From: Syntrophus sp. (in: bacteria)
GTDB taxonomy: Bacteria; Desulfobacterota; Syntrophia; Syntrophales; UBA5619
DNA length: 13,374 nt
NCBI GenBank assembly: GCA_013824905.1
Contig: PNOO01000044.1
Coordinates: 1 to 13,374 of the forward strand
Direction: 5' to 3'
Shown: positions 7,950 to 13,374 of the stretch, piece after piece
Position numbering within the stretch: the first letter of the stretch is position 1
Layout: every line of letters starts with the position of its first letter
The notes under the pieces: model-generated
What the model was told of the DNA's origin: nothing
What the model saw: the letters and a program-made list of their open reading frames with translations, nothing else
Databases searched by the model: none
Made by a program: the position numbers and the translations under genes

Positions 7950-7963
7950 AGTTGCGCACAAGT

Positions 7964-8078
7964 GTAAAGGGGAGTAGCAACCGGCGGAAGCGGCGCCGGG
8001 CCGGGTAGCGTCAGCACGGTGGGTATTCCACCCGGACCCGGCATCGCGACGATAGTCGGGATATCGCAAGACCTTTAC
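7964..8078 (+). promoter_or_regulatory. yybP-ykoY family manganese riboswitch (aptamer)
   Basis: The 5' strand GTAAAGGGGAGTAGC (7964-7978) and the 3' strand AAGACCTTTAC (8068-8078) match the conserved ends of the yybP-ykoY aptamer. GTAAAGG pairs with CCTTTAC to form P1 (7 bp). The internal CGTCAGCAC (8009-8017) matches the conserved GUCA-CA segment. A stem GGTGG/CCACC (8018-8022 with 8028-8032) and a GCGA/TCGC stem (8046-8049 with 8064-8067) fit the remaining arms. Known members sense Mn2+ and usually turn on Mn exporters or TerC/YkoY genes. The gene 66 bp downstream is TerC-family, an independent match. The exact arm pairing is from hand folding. Confidence 0.85.
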
Positions 8079-8109
8079 TTACAGCATTTAACCATGCAGT
8101 GGGTAGAGG

Positions 8110-8137
8110 TTTTTTGTTATCCTGAGGCAACAAAAGG
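8110..8137 (+). promoter_or_regulatory. Hairpin covering part of the terC Shine-Dalgarno
   Basis: TTTTGTT (8112-8118) pairs perfectly with AACAAAA (8129-8135), and two U-G pairs extend it over G8136-G8137, the first half of the AAAAGGAGG ribosome binding site. It lies between the aptamer and the ATG and is a candidate expression platform acting on translation. Whether it forms only in one ligand state is not shown. Confidence 0.45.
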
Positions 8138-8144
8138 AGGCGTT

Positions 8145-8882
8145 ATGATCGATATGGGCTGGTGGGGGCATATTGCGTTTTCGTGGGAATTCTTAGCCGC
8201 AGTGATGAGTATCGTCTTTATCGACCTGGTGCTGGCCGGCGACAACGCCGTCGTGATCGCCATGGCAGTCAAAAACCTCTGCGGCAGGGAGCGCACGACA
8301 GGGATCATTCTGGGGGCGGGCGGCGCCGTCGTCATCCGGGTCATCTGCACCTTTATGGTGGCCCAACTGCTGAATATGTCGTTTATCAAACTCGTCGGGG
8401 GGGTGGTGATCATCTGGATCGCGGTCAAGCTCCTCACCGAAGGCGTCAAGGAGGAGTGCAAGGAACGCGAGTGCGGCAGCCTCTGGCAGGCGTTGTGGGT
8501 CATCATCGTGGCCGATCTGAGCATGGGCATCGACAACATGCTGGCCGTCGGCGCCGCGAGCCACGGCAATATGTTCCTTCTGCTTTTCGGCCTGGCCCTC
8601 TCGATCCCCTTCGTGGTGTTCATGAGCAGTATGCTCTCCAAGCTGATGGACAAGTACCCGATCATTCTCTGGGCCGGTGCGGCCATCCTCGGCAAGGTGG
8701 GAGGCGAGATGATGATCACCGACCCGTGGGTCCGCGGCCTGCTGAGCCCGCCCAAGTGGGTTGAGTACGCGGTGATGGTCTTCTTTGTCCTGTTCATCTG
8801 CGCGTTGAGCAAATGGATTCTCGATCGGCGCAAGGCGGCAAATGCAACCGAGCAATGCACGGTCACGGACGCCGCGGTCTGA
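8145..8882 (+). CDS. TerC family integral membrane protein (YkoY/YjbE-like), probable Mn2+ exporter
   Basis: A 245-residue inner membrane protein with about seven hydrophobic segments. Both TerC acidic signatures are present: DLVLAGDN with Asp33-Asn34 and MGIDNMLA with Asp130-Asn131, on transmembrane helices as in other members. A short charged stretch, EGVKEECKERECGS, separates the two halves of the protein. Family members controlled by yybP-ykoY riboswitches export Mn2+, in several cases to load exported enzymes; that role is inferred here from the riboswitch. The open frame extends back to 8019, but AAAAGGAGG at 8132-8140 sits just before the ATG at 8145, and the longer frame would run through the riboswitch, so 8145 is the start. 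A hairpin terminator follows, so this is a single-gene unit. Confidence 0.9.
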   Translation: MIDMGWWGHIAFSWEFLAAVMSIVFIDLVLAGDNAVVIAMAVKNLCGRERTTGIILGAGGAVVIRVICTFMVAQLLNMSFIKLVGGVVIIWIAVKLLTEGVKEECKERECGSLWQALWVIIVADLSMGIDNMLAVGAASHGNMFLLLFGLALSIPFVVFMSSMLSKLMDKYPIILWAGAAILGKVGGEMMITDPWVRGLLSPPKWVEYAVMVFFVLFICALSKWILDRRKAANATEQCTVTDAAV

Positions 8883-8942
8883 GCCATCGTTTCCTGTTTT
8901 AAGATCCGGGCGATCCGCCTCCGGTTCATGTCCATAAGATAC

Positions 8943-8989
8943 AAGATGCGAATCTGCGGGTGAACCACCTCCCGCAGATTCGTATTTTT
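8943..8989 (+). terminator. Rho-independent terminator after terC
   Basis: CGAATCTGCGGG (8949-8960) pairs perfectly over 12 bp with CCCGCAGATTCG (8971-8982) across a 10-base loop. The stem extends outward through GU and AU pairs, and TATTTTT follows the 3' arm. It lies 60 bp after the terC stop. It is convincing for the plus strand; the minus strand has no good T run. Confidence 0.85.
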
Positions 8990-9044
8990 CAAATCCGGTT
9001 TGAATCACCATTTTTTATAAATTCGACAAGCCTCGCCGTCTGGG

Positions 9045-9056
9045 AGGAGATCTCCT
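9045..9056. repeat. 12-bp perfect palindrome in the gap before the acyl-CoA synthetase
   Basis: AGGAGATCTCCT is a perfect inverted repeat within the 8990-9135 non-coding stretch. It could be an operator, but nothing else supports that and the element is short. The rest of this stretch shows no clear promoter or RNA; a TATAAA at 9016-9021 lacks a matching -35. Confidence 0.2.
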
Positions 9057-9135
9057 TTATCAGTTGCTCGTCCGGCTATGGGCGATTGCCATGGACTGAA
9101 TCCCCGTTGCCATCGTCTTTTATTAAGGAAATGAT

Positions 9136-9222
9136 TTGAAAAATCCTCCGGATTTGCTAAAAGAGATCCGTTCAAATATGCCCCTTGACGCTGAAGATGT
9201 CATGGGTTTGGAGAAGCAATGA
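9136..9222 (+). CDS. Possible 28-residue small ORF before the acyl-CoA synthetase
   Basis: A TTG at 9136 is preceded by AAGGA at 9125-9129 with 6 bp spacing and opens a frame ending at TGA 9220-9222. The product, KNPPDLLKEIRS followed by NMPLDAEDVMGLEKQ, looks protein-like: acidic, helical, with no rare residues. The stop lies 12 bp before the ATG of the synthetase, so it could be a leader that couples translation, a genuine small protein, or the remnant of a longer gene. No family is recognised. Confidence 0.3.
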   Translation: MKNPPDLLKEIRSNMPLDAEDVMGLEKQ

Positions 9223-9234
9223 TGGAGAAGCCCG

Positions 9235-10940
9235 ATGAGTGTTGAGCGGAATTGGCATAGGAGTTACGCCACCGGCGTACCACAAGAAGCGGATATTGAG
9301 AAGATCACGATGCCCGAGGTCCTGACGCGGACCGCCGGGCGGTTTCCGAACGCCACGGCGCTCGTCTTCATGGGGAAGAAGATCACGTACAGGGAGTTGG
9401 AGGCGTTGGTGAACCGTTTCGCCATAGCCCTGACGGCGATCGGGGTGAAGGCGGGCGACAAGGTGAGCATGCTCCTGCCCAACATGCCCCAGTTCGTCAT
9501 CGCCAATTACGCGGTCTTGCGGATCGGCGCCGTAGCGGTGATGAACAACCCTCTCTCAACCGAGGAAGAGCTCACGCGTCAGCTCAACGACTCCGACTCC
9601 GCGGTTCTGATCACCCTGGATCTTCGACTCCCTCTGGCTCTCGCTCTTAAGAAAAAAACAGGGATCCGATCGATCATTGCCTGCCACATCACCGACTACC
9701 TTCCCTTTCCGGGGAACAAACTCTTTCCTTACATCCAACCCGCACTCTATCGGAAGATCGAGCCGGAGCCGGGGATATACGAATTTCTCGCGCTGCTCGA
9801 AAAAAATCCCGACACACAGGTGGAAAACGGGGCCCGCTGGGAGGAAGTGGGGGCGCTCCTGTACACGGAAGGGACGACGGGGCCAAGCAAAGGGGTCATG
9901 CTGACCCATGCGAACATCTCCTGCAACACCCAGCAGTTCCGGGCCTGGCTTCCCGACATGAAGGACGGAAAGGAGAGCATCCTGGCCGTCTTTCCCTTTT
10001 TCCACTCCGTCGGCTGGACAGGAGTGCAGCACCTGTCGATCCTTGCCGGTTGGACCGATATCCTCGTTCCACATCCCGAACCTCAGGCCATCATCGAGAT
10101 CATGAAGAAACACAGGCCGACGCTCCTGCCGGGGATGCCTGCGGTTTTCAAAAGTCTCTTGGCCCGTGAGGAGTTCCGCAAGATGAACCTCTCCTCGGTT
10201 AGGGGTTTCCTTTCGGTGGGGGCGCCCCTGCCCGTGAAGATGATCAACAAGCTCAAGGCCCTCAAGGACAGCCCCGTTATCAATATCTATGGTCTTGCGG
10301 AGATCGGCCCGATGGGGACGGCCACCCCTTGGAGCGGACCGGAGAAACCGGGGAGTGTGGGCTTGCCCCTCCCCGGGACCGACCTCAGGATCGTCGATGC
10401 GGAAACGGGGACAAGGGTGCTGCCTGCCGGAGAGGCGGGGGAGATCTGTTTCAAAGGTCCTCAGGTGATGAAAGGCTACTACAAAAAGCCAGAGGAGAGC
10501 AAGGCGGTCCTGGAAGAGGGCTGGTTTTCACCGGCGACATCGGATTTATCGACAAGGATGGCTATCTCACCCTCTTGGACAGGAAGAAGGACCTGATCTT
10601 AGCGAGTGGCTGCGTGATCTACCCCAGGGAAGTTGACCAGGCCCTCTTGGCCTGTTCCAAGGTTCTCGATGCCTGTACGATCGGTATTCCCGACGGGCAT
10701 GGCGGCGAGACGATAAAGGCATATGTCGTTCTCAAACCGGGGGAGACGGCGGATGTGGAGGAGATCATCGCCCGTTGCAGTGAGAGACTTGCCCCCGACA
10801 AGATCCCGCAAGGCATCGAGTTCATCGACGTCCTGCCGAAGAGTGCGGTAGGCAATATTCTCAAGCGGGAAATGAGAGAACTCGAAAGGAAGAAGCGTCT
10901 GGAAAAAGGGCGGGAGGTCCCGCTTAACACGGATCATTGA
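9235..10940 (+). pseudogene. AMP-dependent acyl-CoA synthetase (FadD-like), interrupted by a one-base deletion
   Basis: Adenylate-forming ligase that would activate a fatty or aromatic acid to its CoA thioester. The first frame (9235 to a stop at 10596) is correct up to Trp430 and then reads nonsense. From 10527 a second frame continues the same protein (FTGDIGFIDKDGYLTLLDRKKD) to a stop at 10940. One T is missing in the T run at 10525-10528; restored, the protein is about 568 residues, normal for the family. Visible motifs are A3 YTEGTTGPSKG (210-220, with Glu where Ser or Gly is usual), A5 YGLAE (352-356), A7 TGD, A8 DRKKD, and A10 KSAVGNILKR, where Asn (codon 10854-10856) replaces the catalytic Lys. 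It may be a pseudogene or a sequencing error in a homopolymer, but the Asn is independent of the frameshift. The start has GGAG about 7 bp upstream. Confidence 0.87.
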
Positions 10941-10958
10941 GACATCAGGGGGTGCATT

Positions 10959-11774
10959 GTGAGTATGACTGACAGAACGTTCACCGCGATGACATTTACC
11001 GAACCGGACCCAGGCGTGGGGCTCATCACCATGGACCGTCCGGAGCGGCTCAACGCGATCAATCCCGACATGCTCATGGATTTCGAGGCGCTTTTCACCG
11101 GCCTCGCGCAGGATGAAACCATCCGGGTTCTTATCCTCACCGGTGCAGGCCGCGGTTTTTGCTCCGGGGCCGATCTGAGCGAGGCGATGGCGAACCGGGA
11201 TTCGGAGACCTTCGCCGATCCGGAGCATTTCCTCCGCCTTGCTCAAGAGCGCTACGCCGGCTTGATCCTCGGTCTCCGGGCGATCCCCCAACCGGTTATC
11301 GCCGCAGTGAACGGCGCCGCTGCGGGCGCGGGCCTCTGTCTCGCACTCGCCTCCGATGTCCGTTTCGCGTCGCCGGCGGCCACCTTCATCGCCTCGTTCA
11401 TCAATATCGGTCTCTCAGGCAGCGAACTGGGGACCACCTATCTCCTCCCCCGCCTCATCGGCCTCGCCCGGGCAGCGGAGATCCTTTACACGGGCCGGAC
11501 AGTCTCCGCCGAAGAGGCTGAGCGGATGGGTCTGGTGAACCGGATCGTGCCGCCGGAGGAACTCCTCGAAACCGCGCGTTTCTGCGCGCGGCAGATGACA
11601 GCCAAAAGCCCTGCAGGGATCAGGTTGACCAAACGGGCGCTTGACAGGAACATCGACGCCACATCGCTTGCGGCGGCCATTGATTTCGAAAACCGGAATC
11701 AGTCGCTGATGGTTTTCTCGGGGGAATTCTTCAAGCTCATCAAGGCCTTCGCAAGGACTCCCGAAAAGAGATAG
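10959..11774 (+). CDS. Enoyl-CoA hydratase/isomerase family protein (crotonase) with atypical active site
   Basis: A 271-residue crotonase-fold protein. DRPERLNAIN, the first oxyanion-hole segment GRGFCSGADL and the second, NGAAAGAGL, are all present, so it should bind acyl-CoA. At the positions of the two catalytic glutamates of rat enoyl-CoA hydratase (Glu144 and Glu164) it has Cys127 and Phe147. Glu156 in GLSGSELGTTYLLPR aligns with the catalytic Asp of dienoyl-CoA isomerase instead. An isomerase or another crotonase reaction is therefore more likely than classical hydration. A GTG start at 10959 has AGGGGG 6 bp upstream; the in-frame ATG at 10965 is the alternative. It lies 18 bp after the synthetase stop, apparently in the same operon, which supports a role in acyl-CoA metabolism. 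Confidence 0.87.
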   Translation: MSMTDRTFTAMTFTEPDPGVGLITMDRPERLNAINPDMLMDFEALFTGLAQDETIRVLILTGAGRGFCSGADLSEAMANRDSETFADPEHFLRLAQERYAGLILGLRAIPQPVIAAVNGAAAGAGLCLALASDVRFASPAATFIASFINIGLSGSELGTTYLLPRLIGLARAAEILYTGRTVSAEEAERMGLVNRIVPPEELLETARFCARQMTAKSPAGIRLTKRALDRNIDATSLAAAIDFENRNQSLMVFSGEFFKLIKAFARTPEKR

Positions 11775-11822
11775 CAGCCGGAGTTGAGAAATTCTTTTGG
11801 TCGGGGCGAGGAGATTGACGAG

Positions 11823-12527
11823 ATGGCGGACATGAACGGCAGAGGTATCGGCCTGATCGCCGACAGCCACGGGAATCTCGAGGCCACGGCGGAGGCCATC
11901 CGTCTCCTGAGGGAAAGAGGCGCCGGCGTCCTTGTCCATCTGGGGGATTTCTGCGATTCGGTTCGCCGTGACCGGGCAGGGGCGATGATACGCCTCCTTC
12001 GAGAAAATAGCGTCCTTGCCGTCAAGGGAAACAACGACTTTTTTGTCGAAAGCATGCTGACCGACGAGCGGCGGCCGCCTGATCCGGAAGGAGAACCGGC
12101 CATCGCCTTCCTTAAGACCGTACCCTTCACTCGTACACTGGATAGTCTGCTGTTCGCCCATTCTCTCCCCTTCGATACGCTCCGGTCGTTCTACGAACCG
12201 ATCGACACAGGCGACACCCAGCGGGCAGAGCGACTCTTTGCCGAGACGGATTTTCGACTCCTCTTCTGCGGCCACTCTCACCTCCCCGTCATCTTCCGGA
12301 AGAAAGGCAGCCGGGTGACGCGGGAGCCGGCGCCGCCGGGAGAGAAGCTGGTCCTGTGCGCCGCGGGAGAAACGCCGCATACGAAAAAACACGATAGTCC
12401 CCCCGATCGCTTTATCGTGATCGTCGGCGCAGCGGACGACGGAGAGTGCGCCTTCTATGACCGGGAAAACGGAATCTACGAAAGGATAAGAATCTTTGCT
12501 CATCAATCAGGAGGGAACAGTGAATGA
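11823..12527 (+). CDS. Calcineurin-like metallophosphoesterase (YfcE/MJ0936-like)
   Basis: A 234-residue dinuclear-metal phosphodiesterase. All family motifs are present in order: DSH (Asp14, His16), GDFCD (41-45), GNND (69-72), AHS with His113, and GHSH (150-153). The compact size and ADSHGN start fit the YfcE/MJ0936 group, which hydrolyses phosphodiesters; the natural substrate is unknown. The frame is open from a TTG at 11784, but GAGGAG at 11808-11813 points to the ATG at 11823; Met4 is another candidate. It follows the crotonase by 48 bp and may be co-transcribed with it, though no functional link is evident. Confidence 0.88.
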   Translation: MADMNGRGIGLIADSHGNLEATAEAIRLLRERGAGVLVHLGDFCDSVRRDRAGAMIRLLRENSVLAVKGNNDFFVESMLTDERRPPDPEGEPAIAFLKTVPFTRTLDSLLFAHSLPFDTLRSFYEPIDTGDTQRAERLFAETDFRLLFCGHSHLPVIFRKKGSRVTREPAPPGEKLVLCAAGETPHTKKHDSPPDRFIVIVGAADDGECAFYDRENGIYERIRIFAHQSGGNSE

Positions 12528-12585
12528 AGCCGGGGTGGTTCGAGTGAGCTTCATGCCCTTTCCGGATGCAACGAAGGAGACGGAT

Positions 12586-13095
12586 ATGGACAAGATGCAA
12601 TTGGAAAAGAAGGAACTCAAGGAACTGCTCACCAAATGCTGGATGACGCACGACGCCATGTGGTTCTACCACTGTCTGCAAGAGTGTGGCATTGAGAAGA
12701 CGAACAAGGTCAACCGGGCCGCCGTCAAGGCCTTGGCGACGGTGGAGATCACGCGTCTGAAGAAGGCCGCAGGGGTGGAGAGGCTGGAGACATTCGGCGA
12801 GTTCTGGGATTTCTTCCAGTTTACCATGGCCACCCTCACGGGCGACTTTATGAAGTACTCCTTCGAATCAAAGGAGATGAACCACATTTGCGGCATCTGG
12901 CACCAGTGCTTCGCCTATGAAGGCGTGAAGATGCTGGGGATGATCGACCAATACGAGTGCGGCATCATGGATCGTGTGGAGAGCTGGTTCGACACCCTGG
13001 GTATCAAATATGAGGTCGAACCGAAAGTGACCCGGTGCATGATGCACACCGAAGGTCGCTGCTATCGCGATTACACCTTCTTCTTCGGGCGGTGA
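12586..13095 (+). CDS. Small Cys-rich protein, DUF6125 / ATC-hydrolase-like
   Basis: A 169-residue soluble protein with no signal peptide. The N-terminal half is helical and charged (ELLTKCWMTHDAMWFYHCLQECG, then a Lys/Arg-rich segment). The C-terminal half has spaced cysteines: NHICGIWHQC, YECGIMDRVESW, and a final VTRCMMHTEGRCYRDYTFFFG. This C-terminal C-x6-7-C pattern before an aromatic end recalls the L-2-amino-thiazoline-4-carboxylate hydrolase/DUF6125 group found in anaerobes, recognised from memory. Function is unknown; the Cys and His residues could hold a metal. AAGGAG at 12574-12579 supports the ATG at 12586 over the upstream in-frame ATG at 12496, which would overlap the phosphoesterase gene. 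Confidence 0.6.
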   Translation: MDKMQLEKKELKELLTKCWMTHDAMWFYHCLQECGIEKTNKVNRAAVKALATVEITRLKKAAGVERLETFGEFWDFFQFTMATLTGDFMKYSFESKEMNHICGIWHQCFAYEGVKMLGMIDQYECGIMDRVESWFDTLGIKYEVEPKVTRCMMHTEGRCYRDYTFFFGR

Positions 13096-13274
13096 CGGTC
13101 GTTTGCAGAACCCAGTTTGTGACACAGTGACCATCACAGCGGCTTTTCACAATGAAAGAGGGTTGAGATGATTCAACAGCTCTCAGTAATGACAAGAAAT
13201 CCAACTTTTTGTTCACGTCATGTGTGATCAACTTCCTCAATGAGGGATAGATCTTGACATAGCCGTAAAATCCC
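13096..13274. other. Non-coding stretch between the DUF6125-like gene and the IS end
   Basis: No gene family is recognisable here. A short inverted repeat, TGTGA/TCACA, lies near 13123-13140. A 19-codon frame (from an ATG near 13168) preceded by AGAGGG looks like chance. No rho-independent terminator for the upstream genes is evident. Confidence 0.5.
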
Positions 13275-13334
13275 CTGTCCCGCCAAAATGAGAATGTCCT
13301 AAAGTACCAAAGTAGAAATGTCCTATTGTAAGGC

Positions 13335-13340
13335 TATAAT
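13335..13340 (+). promoter_or_regulatory. -10 box TATAAT of the putative transposase promoter
   Basis: A perfect TATAAT whose expected start point is about 13346-13348. The matching -35 position (13312-13317, GTAGAA) is poor and lies in the second repeat, so transposase binding there might affect transcription. Confidence 0.4.
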
Positions 13341-13365
13341 ATCCCTCTAACTGAGGGGGGTAATT

Positions 13366-13374
13366 ATGGCGGGA
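13366..13374 (+). CDS. Start of putative transposase ORF (first three codons)
   Basis: ATG-GCG-GGA (Met-Ala-Gly) begins at 13366, 5 bp after a strong Shine-Dalgarno GAGGGGGG (13353-13360), and runs off the right edge. With the repeats before it, it is probably an IS21 IstA-type transposase, but three codons cannot prove it. Confidence 0.4.

Larger units (their letters stand above)
13275..13374 (+). mobile_element. Left end of an insertion sequence, probably IS21-like (partial)
   Basis: AGAATGTCCTA (13291-13301) recurs as AGAAATGTCCTA (13314-13325), with a weaker CTGTCC at 13275-13280, giving repeats spaced about 20 bases. IS21-family elements carry such repeated transposase-binding sites near their ends. 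An apparent promoter, a Shine-Dalgarno and an ATG-GCG-GGA ORF start follow at once, as expected for a left end. The outer boundary is not defined, and the family call is from pattern memory; IS481 or another family is possible. Confidence 0.5.

Noticed and set aside
8019..8144. Longer N-terminus for the TerC protein (42 extra residues)
   Set aside because: It would be translated from the riboswitch; AAAAGGAGG stands right before the ATG at 8145, and the extension is not membrane-like or family-like.
8117..9011. Two long minus-strand frames opposite terC
   Set aside because: Low-complexity products (rich in Thr/Ile or Asp/His) typical of antisense frames of a membrane protein, with no ribosome site.
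11784..11822. TTG start adding 13 residues to the metallophosphoesterase
   Set aside because: GAGGAG is better placed for the ATG at 11823, and the family starts just before the DSH motif.
12496..12585. 30-residue extension of the DUF6125-like protein
   Set aside because: It overlaps the phosphoesterase gene, and AAGGAG precedes the ATG at 12586.
13168..13227. 19-residue frame with AGAGGG upstream
   Set aside because: Very short, no recognisable content, and no conserved context.
1..13374. CRISPR array, tRNA or rRNA genes, toxin-antitoxin or known defence system
   Set aside because: Read on both strands; no regularly spaced repeats, tRNA-like cloverleafs, rRNA stretches or defence-family motifs were seen.

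Overview
The window reads as chromosomal DNA of an anaerobic, Gram-negative bacterium, most likely a deltaproteobacterium (Desulfobacterota, Syntrophales-like). This is inference from gene content: an EFR1-type flavodoxin/ferredoxin fusion, an iron-sulfur flavoprotein, two radical SAM enzymes including an oxygen-sensitive anSME-type protein, a periplasmic lytic transglycosylase, and acyl-CoA ligase/crotonase genes. No taxonomic marker settles it; serS is present only in part.

Layout. (1) Positions 1-626, minus strand: the N-terminal half of seryl-tRNA synthetase, running off the left edge. (2) Positions 868-6870, plus strand: six closely spaced genes (gaps of 10-52 bp) that could form one operon. 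They encode an isoprenylcysteine-methyltransferase-like membrane protein, an EFR1 ferredoxin, a Tat-exported dienelactone hydrolase, an anSME-like radical SAM/SPASM enzyme, a Slt70-type lytic transglycosylase and an iron-sulfur flavoprotein. (3) Positions 6873-7775, minus strand: a convergent radical SAM gene whose stop lies 2 bp from the previous stop. (4) Positions 7921-8988: a regulatory unit with a promoter, a yybP-ykoY manganese riboswitch, a hairpin over the Shine-Dalgarno sequence, a TerC-family gene and a strong hairpin terminator. (5) Positions 9136-13095, plus strand: an acyl-CoA metabolism cluster with a tiny ORF, a frameshifted AMP-dependent acyl-CoA synthetase, a crotonase with an atypical active site, a metallophosphoesterase and a small Cys-rich DUF6125-like protein. 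(6) About 13275-13374: what looks like the left end of an insertion sequence, probably IS21-like, with repeats, a TATAAT box, a strong Shine-Dalgarno sequence and the first three codons of its ORF.

How the parts may work together. EFR1 and the iron-sulfur flavoprotein are low-potential electron carriers and could serve the radical SAM enzymes beside them; this is inference. The TerC gene is probably switched on by Mn2+ through the riboswitch. The synthetase and crotonase would activate and then process a fatty or aromatic acid. However, the synthetase carries a one-base deletion and lacks the usual A10 lysine, and the crotonase lacks both classical hydratase glutamates, so that pathway may be decaying or altered.

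The most interesting signals are the riboswitch and its expression platform, the anSME-like gene paired with an exported hydrolase and no sulfatase, the degraded synthetase, and the arrangement at the IS end that could block translation of read-through transcripts. I did not find a clearly new multi-gene system.
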